Source: Bradyrhizobium liaoningense
GTDB lineage: Bacteria; Pseudomonadota; Alphaproteobacteria; Rhizobiales; Xanthobacteraceae
Assembly: GCF_018130785.1 (NCBI RefSeq)
Contig: NZ_JAFCJT010000016.1
Span: forward strand, 1 to 64,000
Reading direction: 5' to 3'
DNA length: 64,000 nt
The translations under genes and the position numbers were made by a program. Below the pieces are notes generated by a model. That model worked only from the letters and a program-made list of their open reading frames with translations. It ran no database searches and was not told where the DNA came from. This document shows, in pieces, positions 50,640-60,536 of this stretch; position 1 is the first letter of the stretch; each line of letters begins with the position of its first letter.

Positions 50640-52292
50640 ATGCGATACCTATTCCCACTCCTCGTTGCCGCGCTCGCCACGCTCCCCGCCTCCGCCCAAA
50701 CCACGGCGCCCGTCGAGCTGCGCATTCTCGCGATCAACGATTTTCACGGCAATCTGCGGCCGCCGGCGGGCGGCATCCGGATCAATGATCCCGAGGACAA
50801 GAGCAAGAAGGTGATGGTGGCGGCTGGTGGCGCCGAATACATGGCGACGCTGGTGAAGCAGCTGCGCGAGGGGCACAAGAACACGATCTTCGTCGCCGCC
50901 GGCGATTTGATCGGCGCGAGCCCGTTCCTGTCGGCAATGTTTCACGACGAGCCCTCGGTCGAGGCGCTCTCGATGATGGGACTCGCGATCACATCGGTCG
51001 GCAATCACGAATTCGACGAGGGCAAGACCGAGCTGCTCAGGATGCAGAACGGCGGCTGCCATCCCGTCGACGGCTGCCAGGGGCCACATCCCTTCACGGG
51101 CGCGAAATTCCGCTATCTCGCGGCTTCCACCATCGAGACTGCGACCGGCAAAAGCGTGCTGCCGCCCTACGAGATCAGGGAGTTCGAGGGCATCCCCGTC
51201 GCCTTCATCGGCCTCACCTTGAAGGAGACCGCGGGCATCGTCTCGCCCTCAGGCATCACCGGACTCGAATTCCGCGACGAAGCCGAGACGGTGAATGCGC
51301 TGGTGCCGCAGCTGAAAGCGCGTGGCGTCGAGGCCATCGTGGTGCTGATCCACCAGGGTGGTGAGCCCTCAGGCGACTACAATGAATGCCCTGCCATTAC
51401 GGGGCCGATCGTCGACATCGTGAAGAAATTCGACCGCGCCGTCGACGTCGTCGTCAGCGGTCACACCCACCGCGCCTATGTCTGCGACATCGACGGCCGG
51501 CTCGTCACCAGCGGTGACAAATACGGCACGCTGGTCACCGCGATCGACCTCAAGCTCGATCCGGCAACGCGCGACATCGTCAGCGCCAGGGGCGAGAACG
51601 TCATCGTCGCCAATGCCTCGCTGGCCAGGGATCCCGAACAGACTGCATTGATCGAGGCCTATGACAAGCTGTCGGCGCCGATCGCCAACCGCCCGGCCGG
51701 ATCGGTGACGCAGACGCTGTCGCGCATTCCGAACGAAGCCGGCGAGAGCGCGCTTGGCGATGTCATCGCGGACGCGCAGCTCGCCGCCACGAAGGATGCG
51801 AAGGATGGCAGCGCTGTCATCGCGCTCACCAATCCCGGCGGCATCCGCACCGACATCGTTCCGAGGGAGAACGGCGCCATATCCTTCGGCGATGTTTTCG
51901 CCAGCCAGCCGTTCCGCAACCGCCTCGTCACCATGACGCTCACCGGCAGCCAGCTCAAGGACATGCTGGAGCAGCAGTGGCTCGATCCGAAACGGCCGCG
52001 GGTTCTCCAGGTCTCCAATGGATTCAGCTACACCTGGGATGCGACGAAACCGTTCGGCGAGCGCATCATGATCGAGAAGATGACGCTCAACGGCAGGCCG
52101 ATCGAGCCCGGAAGCGGCTACCGCGTCACCCTCAACGATTACCTCGCCGTCGGCGGCGACGGTTTTACGGCCGCCAAACAAGGCACGGCGCCACAATATG
52201 GCGGCTACGACGCGGACGCGCTGTTCGCCTTCTTCAGGGCGCACGGACCGATCGGTCCGCTGCCGCCCACCCGCATCCTGCGTGTGAATTGA
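50640..52292 (+). CDS. Periplasmic 5'-nucleotidase/metallophosphatase
   Basis: The protein is 550 residues. Residues 1-20 form a signal peptide (YLFPLLVAALATLPASAQ). The metallophosphatase domain has LAINDFHGNL, GDLIGASPF, GNHEFDEG and SGHTHRAYVCD, all two-metal motifs. The 5'-nucleotidase C-terminal domain follows (ALTNPGGIRTDIVPRENGAI, with RVTLNDYLAVGGDGF). It dephosphorylates nucleotides or related esters outside the cytoplasm, like UshA. A Cys-bearing insert (NGGCHPVDGCQGPHP) is unusual. Confidence 0.95.
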   Translation: MRYLFPLLVAALATLPASAQTTAPVELRILAINDFHGNLRPPAGGIRINDPEDKSKKVMVAAGGAEYMATLVKQLREGHKNTIFVAAGDLIGASPFLSAMFHDEPSVEALSMMGLAITSVGNHEFDEGKTELLRMQNGGCHPVDGCQGPHPFTGAKFRYLAASTIETATGKSVLPPYEIREFEGIPVAFIGLTLKETAGIVSPSGITGLEFRDEAETVNALVPQLKARGVEAIVVLIHQGGEPSGDYNECPAITGPIVDIVKKFDRAVDVVVSGHTHRAYVCDIDGRLVTSGDKYGTLVTAIDLKLDPATRDIVSARGENVIVANASLARDPEQTALIEAYDKLSAPIANRPAGSVTQTLSRIPNEAGESALGDVIADAQLAATKDAKDGSAVIALTNPGGIRTDIVPRENGAISFGDVFASQPFRNRLVTMTLTGSQLKDMLEQQWLDPKRPRVLQVSNGFSYTWDATKPFGERIMIEKMTLNGRPIEPGSGYRVTLNDYLAVGGDGFTAAKQGTAPQYGGYDADALFAFFRAHGPIGPLPPTRILRVN

Positions 52293-52426
52293 TCCGGATC
52301 AAACGGACTTGTCCGGGACCGCCCTTTGCCATTCCCGCCCAAGCGCTTAGATTGCGTTTTGCATTGCGTTTTGGCTCCGGATGCGCCAAGCGACGTCAAG
52401 AGCCCGTTCCCTGTGAGGCCGACCTG

Positions 52427-53356
52427 ATGAGCACGCTTCTCCTCTCCCACAAGGCCTGCCTCGACCACGTCACGCCGCCGGGACACCCTGAAAGGCCCGA
52501 CCGCCTGCGGGCGGTGGAGGAAGCGCTGTCGCACGAGCGCTTCCAGTTCCTGGCGCGCGACTTGGCGCCGGAAGGCGATCTCGACCTCGTCACGCTCTGT
52601 CACAACGAGCATTACGTCACCGAGCTGCGCCACATCGCGCCGACCAGCGGTCAGGTCTATATCGACGGCGACACCTCGATGTCGCCCGGCACGTGGGAAG
52701 CGGTGATGCGCGGCGTCGGCGGCGCAGTGGCTGCGACCGAAGCGGTGATGAATGGCGAGCATCGCAATGCCTTCGTCGCGGTGCGCCCGCCCGGACATCA
52801 CGCCGAGATCGGCAAGCCGATGGGCTTCTGCTTCTTCGACAATGTTGCGATCGCCGCGCGCCACGCACAGCGCAAATACGGCATCCAGCGTGCGGCCATC
52901 GTCGATTTCGACGTGCATCACGGTAACGGCACGCAGGACATCTTCTGGTCCGACCCGACCGTGATGTACTGCTCGACGCATCAGATGCCGTTGTTTCCGG
53001 GCACCGGCGCGAAGGGCGAGCGCGGCGACCACGACACCATCGTCAATGCGCCGCTCGCCTCCGAAGACGGTGGCCCCGAATTCCGATCCGCGTTCGAGAA
53101 TTTGATCCTGCCACAGCTCGAAAAATTCAGCCCCGAGCTGCTCATCATCTCCGCGGGCTTCGATGCGCATTACCGCGATCCGCTGGCCTCGCTGAATCTG
53201 CGTGCGGAGGACTACAACTGGGTCACGCGCAAGCTGATGGACCTTGCCGACAAGACCGCGGAGGGCCGCATTGTTTCGGTGCTCGAGGGCGGCTATGACC
53301 TGCAAGGCTTGAAAGAATCTGTTACGGCGCATGTCGGCGCCCTGATGGGTGCCTGA
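52427..53356 (+). CDS. Histone-deacetylase-family hydrolase
   Basis: The protein is 309 residues from ATG 52427; the open frame upstream overlaps the nucleotidase gene out of frame and is not used. Catalytic motifs are AVRPPGHHAEIGKPMGFC (the His pair), DFDVHHGNGTQDIF (zinc ligands) and ISAGFDAHYRDPL (the last Asp). Bacterial members hydrolyse acetylated polyamines or acetyl-lysine with zinc. Located before xseB with about 70 bases between, probably the same transcript. Confidence 0.95.
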   Translation: MSTLLLSHKACLDHVTPPGHPERPDRLRAVEEALSHERFQFLARDLAPEGDLDLVTLCHNEHYVTELRHIAPTSGQVYIDGDTSMSPGTWEAVMRGVGGAVAATEAVMNGEHRNAFVAVRPPGHHAEIGKPMGFCFFDNVAIAARHAQRKYGIQRAAIVDFDVHHGNGTQDIFWSDPTVMYCSTHQMPLFPGTGAKGERGDHDTIVNAPLASEDGGPEFRSAFENLILPQLEKFSPELLIISAGFDAHYRDPLASLNLRAEDYNWVTRKLMDLADKTAEGRIVSVLEGGYDLQGLKESVTAHVGALMGA

Positions 53357-53429
53357 CGATACCGCCACATTAACCCCGCAAAACCCGCCTTCTCTGCAGG
53401 GAATGCGAAGCGGGCAATCGGAAACGGAT

Positions 53430-53681
53430 ATGGCCGAAAATACCCAAATCGACGTCTCCAGGCTCACCTTCGAACGCGCGATCGAGGAACTCGAAACGAT
53501 CGTGAAGCGGCTCGAAGACGGCAAGGTGCCGCTCGAGGAATCCGTGACGATTTACGAGCGCGGCGAGGCTTTGAAGCGCCGGTGCGAGGAATTGCTGCGC
53601 CAGGCCGAGGCGCGCGTCGACAAGATCACCACCGATGCCAGTGGCCAGGCCACCGGCACGGCCCCCCTCGACGTCCAGTAA
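53430..53681 (+). CDS. xseB: Exodeoxyribonuclease VII small subunit
   Basis: The protein is 83 residues from ATG 53430. The characteristic helices read LTFERAIEELETIVKRLEDG then KVPLEESVTIYERGEALKRR and CEELLRQAEARVDKI. It partners with XseA to degrade single-stranded DNA in both directions. Placement between a deacetylase-like gene and dxs is the usual alphaproteobacterial order. Confidence 0.95.
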   Translation: MAENTQIDVSRLTFERAIEELETIVKRLEDGKVPLEESVTIYERGEALKRRCEELLRQAEARVDKITTDASGQATGTAPLDVQ

Positions 53682-54270
53682 GGGCGGCGGTCAAAGCCGT
53701 CCGTCCCAAGCATCGGCCGTCTGCATTTTTTCATGATCGCACGCCGCTGGTTCCACGGACGGGGGTCCAATTGTGCGGCGTAAGCGTCGCGGAACTCCGG
53801 CGCGAAGGGCCTCCCGCCCTCCGAATCCGGCCAAAACGGCCTTGCTCACGCCCAAAATCCTGCCGAAGAACCGGATAAGGCTGGAACCCTTCCGCTGGCG
53901 CTACGGTTAACCACTCTGGCCCGCGGGTTGCACGTGTATGCCCGTAATCGGTCCAGCGGGTTGGCTTTGGCCCAAGCTTTGGTGTAAAGCTGCGCGGAGT
54001 GTGGCTTTTTGTAAGCCTTGCGTGGGCAGAGATTACCGACGACAAGCGCTTCAAACTGCTAGTGAAATTGGCTGGGACGGACGAAGCCGATCTAAGTGAC
54101 AGGGATCACAGAGACTGAACCGGAGCGCACTTTAGCTCACCTAAGCTTGAAGACGGGGCTCTGCCCCATGCAGGTGGCTCCGACGGTTTAAGGACTCGCG
54201 CTGCGCCGATATTGTGCAAACCCATCGCGCACCGGAACGATCTTCCGGCGCTGACAAATTGGAAATCGCC
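53682..54270. other. Leader region before dxs
   Basis: Almost 590 bases without a supportable gene on either strand. It probably contains the dxs promoter and an untranslated leader. No known riboswitch consensus was recognised by eye. Confidence 0.4.
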
Positions 54271-56199
54271 GTGAACGCATACAGTAAGACGCCGCTTCTC
54301 GACACCATCCAAACGCCGGATGACCTGCGCAAGCTCAAGATCGAGCAGGTCCGCCAGGTCGCCGACGAGTTGCGGCAGGAGACCATCGATGCCGTCTCGG
54401 TGACCGGGGGTCACTTCGGCGCGGGCCTCGGCGTGGTCGAGCTCACCACCGCGATCCACTACGTCTTCGACACGCCGCGCGACCGGCTGATCTGGGACGT
54501 CGGCCATCAGGCCTATCCGCACAAGATCCTCACCGGCCGGCGCGACCGCATCCGCACGCTGCGGACCGGTGGCGGCCTGTCCGGCTTCACCAAGCGCAGC
54601 GAGAGCGATTACGATCCGTTCGGCGCGGCGCATTCCTCGACCTCGATTTCCGCCGGCCTCGGCATGGCCGTCGCGCGCGACCTCTCCGGCGGCAAGAACA
54701 ACGTTATCGCCGTGATCGGTGACGGCGCGATGTCAGCCGGCATGGCCTACGAAGCCATGAACAACGCGGGCGCCATGAACTCGCGCCTGATCGTGATCCT
54801 CAACGACAACGACATGTCGATCGCGCCGCCGGTCGGCGCGATGAGCGCCTATCTGTCGCGCCTCTACTCCGGCAAGACCTATCGCACGCTGCGCGATGCG
54901 GCCAAGCAGATCAACAAGCGCCTGCCCAAGATCATCGCCAACCGCGCCAACCGCGTCGAGGAATATTCCCGCGGCTTCATGATGGACGGCGGCACGCTGT
55001 TCGAGGAGCTCGGCTTCTATTACGTCGGCCCGATCGACGGCCACAATCTCGACCATCTCCTGCCCGTGTTGAAGAACGTGCGCGACATGGAGACCGGCCC
55101 GATCCTGGTCCACGTCGTGACGCAGAAGGGCAAGGGCTATGGCCCGGCGGAAGCTTCCGCCGACAAGTACCACGCGGTCGTCAAGTTCGACGTCGCGACC
55201 GGAACCCAGGCCAAGGCCAAGCCGAATGCGCCGGCCTACCAGAACGTGTTCGGCCAGAGCCTCGTCAAGGAAGCGCAGAAGGACGAAAAGATCGTCGCCA
55301 TCACCGCGGCGATGCCGTCCGGCACCGGCGTCGACATCTTCAACAAGGCTTTCCCGGACCGCACCTTTGACGTCGGTATCGCCGAACAGCACGCGGTGAC
55401 CTTTGCCGCCGGTCTTGCGAGCGAAGGCTACAAGCCGTTCTGCGCGATCTACTCGACCTTCCTGCAGCGCGGCTACGATCAGATCGTGCATGACGTCGCG
55501 ATCCAGAACCTACCCGTCCGCTTCGCCATCGACCGCGCCGGTCTCGTCGGCGCCGACGGCGCAACGCATGCCGGCTCGTTCGACAACGCCTATCTCGGCT
55601 GCCTGCCGAACATGGTGATCATGGCGGCGGCCGACGAAGCCGAGCTCGTGCACATGGTGGCGACCCAGGTCGCGATCGACGACCGTCCGAGCTCGCTGCG
55701 CTATCCCCGCGGCGAAGGCCGCGGCATCGAAATGCCCGAAATCGGCGTTCCGCTCGAGGTCGGCAAGGGCCGCATGATTCGCCAGGGCAGCAAGATCGCC
55801 TTGCTTTCCTTCGGTACACGCCTCGCCGAATGCGAGAAGGCGGCCGACGAGCTAGCCGCCCACGGCCTCTCCACCTCGATCGCCGATGCGCGCTTCATGA
55901 AGCCGCTCGACACCGAGCTGGTTCTCAAGCTCGCCCGCGACCACGAGATCCTGATCACGATCGAGGAAGGCTCGGTCGGCGGCTTCGGCTCGCATGTCGC
56001 GCAGTACCTGACCGATCAGGGCGCGCTCGACAGCGGCATGGTCAAGTTCCGCTCGATGGTGCTGCCCGACGTGTTCCAGGACCACGATACGCCGGCCGCG
56101 ATGTACGGCCGCGCCGGTCTCGACGCCAAGGGCATCGTCGCCAAGGTGTTCGAGGCGCTGGGCAAGGACGTCAAGACCGAGACTGTCAAGCTCGCCTGA
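54271..56199 (+). CDS. dxs: 1-deoxy-D-xylulose-5-phosphate synthase
   Basis: The protein is 642 residues from GTG 54271 (VNAYSKTPLLDTIQ), preferred over upstream in-frame codons because it matches the usual rhizobial start. The thiamine-diphosphate domain contains SVTGGHFGAGLGVVELTTAI, with GDGAMSAGMAYEAMNNAG and NDNDMSIAPPVGAMS. The transketolase-like domain has FDVGIAEQHAVTFAAGLA, holding the catalytic Glu. It condenses pyruvate and glyceraldehyde-3-phosphate in the MEP isoprenoid pathway. Confidence 0.98.
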   Translation: MNAYSKTPLLDTIQTPDDLRKLKIEQVRQVADELRQETIDAVSVTGGHFGAGLGVVELTTAIHYVFDTPRDRLIWDVGHQAYPHKILTGRRDRIRTLRTGGGLSGFTKRSESDYDPFGAAHSSTSISAGLGMAVARDLSGGKNNVIAVIGDGAMSAGMAYEAMNNAGAMNSRLIVILNDNDMSIAPPVGAMSAYLSRLYSGKTYRTLRDAAKQINKRLPKIIANRANRVEEYSRGFMMDGGTLFEELGFYYVGPIDGHNLDHLLPVLKNVRDMETGPILVHVVTQKGKGYGPAEASADKYHAVVKFDVATGTQAKAKPNAPAYQNVFGQSLVKEAQKDEKIVAITAAMPSGTGVDIFNKAFPDRTFDVGIAEQHAVTFAAGLASEGYKPFCAIYSTFLQRGYDQIVHDVAIQNLPVRFAIDRAGLVGADGATHAGSFDNAYLGCLPNMVIMAAADEAELVHMVATQVAIDDRPSSLRYPRGEGRGIEMPEIGVPLEVGKGRMIRQGSKIALLSFGTRLAECEKAADELAAHGLSTSIADARFMKPLDTELVLKLARDHEILITIEEGSVGGFGSHVAQYLTDQGALDSGMVKFRSMVLPDVFQDHDTPAAMYGRAGLDAKGIVAKVFEALGKDVKTETVKLA

Positions 56200-56236
56200 C
56201 GGCGAGCTTCGACCTTCGCGAACCAGCGCGACCTTC

Positions 56237-56791
56237 ATGAAAATCTATCTGGCAGGTCCCGACGTGTTCCTGCCGGATGCGGTCGAGATCGGGCGGCAAA
56301 AAGCTGCGATCTGCGGTCGCTACGGGCTCACCGGCCTCTATCCCCTCGACAACGCGATTAATCTCGCCGCGCCTGATGCCTCGCGGCAGATCTTTTGCGG
56401 CAACGAGGCGATGATGGACGAGGCCGCTGCCATCATCGCCAACCTCACGCCGTTCCGCGGCGCCGGCGCCGACCCCGGCACCGTCTACGAGCTCGGCTAC
56501 ATGGCCGGCCGCCGCAAGTTTTGCCTGGCCTATTCCAATGACGGCGCCGTCTATGCCGACCGCGTCGGCCGCTTCGTGGACGTGACCTCCGAGGACGGAC
56601 GGCTGGTCGATGCACAGGGGCTGACGGTTGAGGATTTTGGCCTCGTCGACAACCTCATGATGATCCATGCGCTGGAGCTGCACGGTTGCCCGCTGGTGAC
56701 GCCGGCGCAGATGCCGATCGACGTCTGGCACGATCTGGCCGCGTTCGAGGCTTGCGTCCGGATGGCGGCCGCGCGATTGATCGCTACATAG
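56237..56791 (+). CDS. Nucleoside 2-deoxyribosyltransferase family
   Basis: The protein is 184 residues. The start KIYLAGPDVFLPDAVEIGRQ, the substrate loop and FRGAGADPGTVYELGYMAGR, with the catalytic Glu in VYELG, identify the family. It transfers or hydrolyses the deoxyribose-base bond, probably acting in nucleotide salvage or clean-up. It follows dxs by 37 bases and precedes the TlyA gene. Confidence 0.93.
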   Translation: MKIYLAGPDVFLPDAVEIGRQKAAICGRYGLTGLYPLDNAINLAAPDASRQIFCGNEAMMDEAAAIIANLTPFRGAGADPGTVYELGYMAGRRKFCLAYSNDGAVYADRVGRFVDVTSEDGRLVDAQGLTVEDFGLVDNLMMIHALELHGCPLVTPAQMPIDVWHDLAAFEACVRMAAARLIAT

Positions 56792-56818
56792 ACGTTTCAG
56801 TCGTCTCTCGGAGATCCG

Positions 56819-57553
56819 ATGCCCCCTGCCCGCAAGCGCGCGGATGTTCTGCTGGTCGAGCGCGGCCTGTTCGAGAGCCGGGCTCGGGCGCGCGCGGCCA
56901 TCGAGGCCGGGCTCGTCACGGCCGACGACAAGCAGGTCGCAAAACCCTCGGAGACCATCGCCGAGAACGCGGTGATCCAGGCCGAGCCGGCGCATCCTTA
57001 TGTCTCGCGCGGCGGCGTCAAGCTGGCCGGCGCGCTGGAGCGCTACCCTATCGAGATCGAAAACCATGTCTGCCTGGACGTCGGCGCCTCCACCGGCGGT
57101 TTCACCGAGGTGCTGCTGGCGAACGGGGCCAGCCTGGTGTTCGCCATCGATGTCGGCACCAGCCAGCTGCATCCCTCGCTGCGCGACCATCCCAAGATCG
57201 TGTCGATGGAGGAGACCGACATCCGCAGCTACGAAGGCAAGCGGCTGCCCGCGCGGCCCGACGTCGTCGTCATCGACGTCAGCTTCATCTCGCTCAAGAC
57301 GGTGCTGCCCGTGGCGCTGTCGCTGGCCGCAGCCCCGATGAGCCTGCTGGCGCTGATCAAGCCGCAGTTCGAGGCGGACCGGAAGCACAACAAGAAGGGC
57401 ATCATCCGCGACGCCGCCGTGCATCAGGAAATCTGCGACGACATCGCGGCCTTTGCCGCTTCGCTCGGCTGCACCGACATCGAGGTGTTCCCCTCCCCGA
57501 TCACGGGCGGCGACGGCAACATCGAATTCTTCCTGGGCGCGCGCCGTGGTTGA
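56819..57553 (+). CDS. TlyA-family rRNA 2'-O-methyltransferase
   Basis: The protein is 244 residues. An S4 RNA-binding domain (residues about 5-65: KRADVLLVERGLFESRARAR) precedes a FtsJ-like methyltransferase domain with the SAM site CLDVGASTGGFTEVLLANGA and later VVVIDVSFISLKTVLP. It is a predicted 2'-O-ribose methyltransferase acting on rRNA. Its stop overlaps the next gene by 8 bases, indicating coupling. Confidence 0.95.
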   Translation: MPPARKRADVLLVERGLFESRARARAAIEAGLVTADDKQVAKPSETIAENAVIQAEPAHPYVSRGGVKLAGALERYPIEIENHVCLDVGASTGGFTEVLLANGASLVFAIDVGTSQLHPSLRDHPKIVSMEETDIRSYEGKRLPARPDVVVIDVSFISLKTVLPVALSLAAAPMSLLALIKPQFEADRKHNKKGIIRDAAVHQEICDDIAAFAASLGCTDIEVFPSPITGGDGNIEFFLGARRG

Positions 57554-58793
57554 GCGCGTGAGGATCGATCACGTCGGTCATCGCGGCGACGGCGTTTCGC
57601 TCGCTGCTGGCGATGCCGTCTATGTGCCCTACGCGCTTGGTGGCGAGACCGTCGAGGTCGACCACGTCGCGGGCAATCATCCCGACCGCCGCAAGCTGCT
57701 CGCGGTCGATGTCGCCAGCCCCGATCGCATCGAGCCGTTCTGTCCGCATTTCGGCATCTGCGGCGGCTGCGCGATCCAGCACTGGGCGCCCGCGCCCTAC
57801 CACGCCTGGAAGCGCGGCATCGTGGTCGAGACGCTGGCGCAGGCCGGCATCGACTGCGAGGTGGCGCCGCTCGTCGATGCCCATGGTGCCGGACGCCGAC
57901 GCGTCACGCTGCACGGCCGGTTCGGCACGCATGACGTCCTCAAGGTCGGCTTCTCGGCGGCGAGCTCGCACGACGTCATCCCGATCCATCGCTGCCCGAT
58001 CCTCGATCCCGGGCTCGAGGGTGCGCTCGATGCCGCCTGGGCGCTTGCCGAACCGCTGATGTCCAAAATGGCGGTGACGAAGCCGCTGGACATCCAGGTC
58101 ACCGCGACCGCCAACGGCCTCGATGTCGACGTGCGCGGCTCCGGCCCGCTGCCGACGCCGCTGGTCACGGCGCTCTCACGGGTCGCCGAGCAGCATCGGC
58201 TGGCGCGGCTGACGCGGCACGGCGAGCTGGTGCTGCAACGCCTGCCGCCGACGGTACGGATGGGCCGCGCCGAGGTGACACTGCCGCCGGGATCCTTCCT
58301 GCAAGCAACGGTCGCGGGCGAAGACACGCTGGCGTCTCTCGTCGCCGAGCGCGTCGGCAAGGCCAAGGAAGTCGCCGACCTCTTCTGCGGCGTCGGGCCG
58401 TTCGCGTTGAGACTCGCGGAGAAAGCGCGCATCACCGCCTGTGACAACGACGCCGGCGCCATCGCAGCGCTCGTGAAAGCCGCACGCGCACCGGGTCTGA
58501 AGCCGATCAAGGCAGAGCCGCGCGACCTGTTCCGTCGTCCCCTGGTGCCGCCGGAGCTGCGCGACTTCGACGCTGTCGTATTCGATCCCCCGCGCCAGGG
58601 CGCGCAGGCGCAGGCGCTGAAACTCGCTGCGAGCAAGATCCCCGTCGTGGTCGCGGTGTCGTGCAACGCCGCCACCTTCGCCCGCGACGCACGGCTCCTC
58701 ATCGACGGTGGCTACAAGATCGAGACCGTGGTCCCGGTCGACCAGTTCCGTCACACGCCGCATGTGGAATTGGTGGCGCGGTTCAGCCGCTGA
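57546..58793 (+). CDS. TrmA/RumA-type SAM-dependent RNA m5U methyltransferase
   Basis: The protein is about 415 residues from GTG 57546. A TRAM-like N-terminus (VRIDHVGHRGDGVSLAAGDA) precedes a likely iron-sulfur cluster motif (EPFCPHFGICGGCAIQHW). The SAM site is EVADLFCGVGPFALRLAEKA, and the catalytic region is DPPRQGAQ and VAVSCNAATFARD with the nucleophilic Cys. It methylates uridine at C5 in 23S rRNA or tRNA. It is translationally coupled to the TlyA-type gene. Confidence 0.93.
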   Translation: MVERVRIDHVGHRGDGVSLAAGDAVYVPYALGGETVEVDHVAGNHPDRRKLLAVDVASPDRIEPFCPHFGICGGCAIQHWAPAPYHAWKRGIVVETLAQAGIDCEVAPLVDAHGAGRRRVTLHGRFGTHDVLKVGFSAASSHDVIPIHRCPILDPGLEGALDAAWALAEPLMSKMAVTKPLDIQVTATANGLDVDVRGSGPLPTPLVTALSRVAEQHRLARLTRHGELVLQRLPPTVRMGRAEVTLPPGSFLQATVAGEDTLASLVAERVGKAKEVADLFCGVGPFALRLAEKARITACDNDAGAIAALVKAARAPGLKPIKAEPRDLFRRPLVPPELRDFDAVVFDPPRQGAQAQALKLAASKIPVVVAVSCNAATFARDARLLIDGGYKIETVVPVDQFRHTPHVELVARFSR

Positions 58794-58833
58794 CGCCGCA
58801 CCGGCCGCCCACCGTCCGACTCTTTCCAGACTG

Positions 58834-59685
58834 CTATGCCGACGGCTCGAATTGCGGCTGCCATCGCAGCAGGTAGGACTGCAGCGAGCGCACCGCGATC
58901 GCCAGCAGGATTCCGACGAACATCATGACGAAGATGGCGACCATCATCTCGCTGGCGTTGGCATGCGCCTCGGCTTCGATGATGAGCTTGCCGATCCCGC
59001 GCTCGGCGCCGATGAACTCGCCGACGATGACGCCGATCAGCGCAAAAGACACCGCCGGCAACAGCGAAGCGAACACCCAGGCCAGTGCGGAAGGGATCAC
59101 GACCGTGCGTAGCACGGTGAATTCGCTGGCGCCCAGCAGGCGGGCTGCGGCGATCTGGTCGCGGTCGACCGCACGCGTTCCCTCGAAGGTGTTGAAGAAC
59201 ACCACGAAGAACACGACGAGCCAGGCGGTGGCGATCTTGGAGAGATCGCCGAGGCCGAAGATCAGGATGACGAGCGGCACCAGCGCGATGCGCGGTATCG
59301 AGTTGAGCGCCACGACATAGGGCCCGAACACGCGGGCAAGGAAGTCCGAACGGCCGAGGACCAGGCCAGCCGCGATTCCGCTCGCTGACCCGAAGAGAAA
59401 CCCCCACCAGGTGTTCTTCAGCGTGACGAGCGTGGCGAGCCACAAATTGTTGTCGTTGCCGTTGATGCAGGCGGCAAAGCCGGCGGAATCGGCAAAGCAG
59501 CCGAGCCGCAGGAAGCTCTGCCAGATCAACGACGGCTTGGCGACGAAATACGGATCGAGGATTTTCGGCACATAGGCCTTCGGCAACAGCGCCTTGCTCC
59601 ATTCGAAGCCCCACTGCCAGACGACGAGAACCACCACGAGAATGGCCACTTGCCAGAACAGGACGGCGCTACGGCTGTTGGACAT
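58834..59685 (-). CDS. NitT/TauT-type ABC transporter permease
   Basis: The protein is 283 residues with about six membrane segments (AILVVVLVVWQWGFEWSKAL and onwards). The EAA-like cytoplasmic loop includes AARLLGASEFTVLRTVVIPS. It forms the channel of an importer with the ATPase and binding protein encoded just upstream. It starts 2 bases after the ATPase stop and is the last gene of the operon. Confidence 0.95.
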   Translation of the reverse strand: MSNSRSAVLFWQVAILVVVLVVWQWGFEWSKALLPKAYVPKILDPYFVAKPSLIWQSFLRLGCFADSAGFAACINGNDNNLWLATLVTLKNTWWGFLFGSASGIAAGLVLGRSDFLARVFGPYVVALNSIPRIALVPLVILIFGLGDLSKIATAWLVVFFVVFFNTFEGTRAVDRDQIAAARLLGASEFTVLRTVVIPSALAWVFASLLPAVSFALIGVIVGEFIGAERGIGKLIIEAEAHANASEMMVAIFVMMFVGILLAIAVRSLQSYLLRWQPQFEPSA

Positions 59686-59687
59686 GG

Positions 59688-60536
59688 TCAGTCGGCCCTG
59701 GTGCGGCGGAATTCTTCGCCGAGGGAATGCCAGATGTGAGAGTAGAGGCGGCCGAATTCGGCAGTCTCGCGCACGGCCACGGGGTCGCGCGGCCGCGGGA
59801 TGGCGACGTCGAAGTCTTCCCTGAGCCTCCCGGGCCGCGCCGAGAGCAGGATGATGCGGCTCGCCAGCGTCAAGGCCTCGCCGAGATCGTGGGTCACGAA
59901 CAGCACGGTCTGCCGCTCGCGTTCCCAGATCTCCAGCAGCGTCTTGTGCATCTCAAGCTTGGTATGGGTGTCGAGCGCGCCGAACGGCTCGTCCATCAGC
60001 AGGATCTCGGGCTCCAGGATCAGCGTGCGCATCAAGGCGACGCGCTGGCGCATGCCGCCGGACAGCATGCGGGGAAAGCTCTGCGCAAAGCCGGAGAGCC
60101 CGGCCTTCTCGACGGCCGAAGCGACGCGCCCGGCGCGCTCGCTCCTTGGCAGCCCCGCGATCTCCAGCCCATAGCCGATGTTCTGCTCCACGGTTCGCCA
60201 GGGAAACAGCGTGTCGCGCTGGAAGACATAGCCGACCCTGGGGTTGACCTTGCCGGTCTCAACCGTGTCCTCATCGATCAGGATGCGTCCGCCCGAGCGC
60301 GGCAACAACCCCGCGACCATGTTGAGGATGGTGCTCTTGCCGCAGCCGGATGGACCGAGCAGCGCGACGAATTCACCCTGCTTGACCTCGAAGGAAACGT
60401 CATCGACCGCCACGAACTCGCGGCCGGACGCATTGAAGCGTTTGGCGAGACCGCGCACCGCGATGCGGGTGCGCGCCACCGCTCCCTCATCCTCGTCTCG
60501 CGCCAGCGCGAAGCCCGGACCTGGCGCGGCGATCAT
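59688..60536 (-). CDS. ABC transporter ATP-binding protein
   Basis: The protein is 282 residues. Walker A GPSGCGKST, signature LSGGMRQRV, Walker B ILLMDEPFGALD and the switch His (VTHD) are all present. Highly similar in layout to nitrate/taurine/sulfonate importers. ATG 60536 overlaps the binding-protein stop by 4 bases. It powers uptake through the permease encoded next. Confidence 0.96.
   Translation of the reverse strand: MIAAPGPGFALARDEDEGAVARTRIAVRGLAKRFNASGREFVAVDDVSFEVKQGEFVALLGPSGCGKSTILNMVAGLLPRSGGRILIDEDTVETGKVNPRVGYVFQRDTLFPWRTVEQNIGYGLEIAGLPRSERAGRVASAVEKAGLSGFAQSFPRMLSGGMRQRVALMRTLILEPEILLMDEPFGALDTHTKLEMHKTLLEIWERERQTVLFVTHDLGEALTLASRIILLSARPGRLREDFDVAIPRPRDPVAVRETAEFGRLYSHIWHSLGEEFRRTRAD

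Noticed and set aside
53682..54270. Thiamine or other riboswitch ahead of dxs
   Set aside because: I could not find the conserved riboswitch cores by eye. A covariance-model scan would decide.
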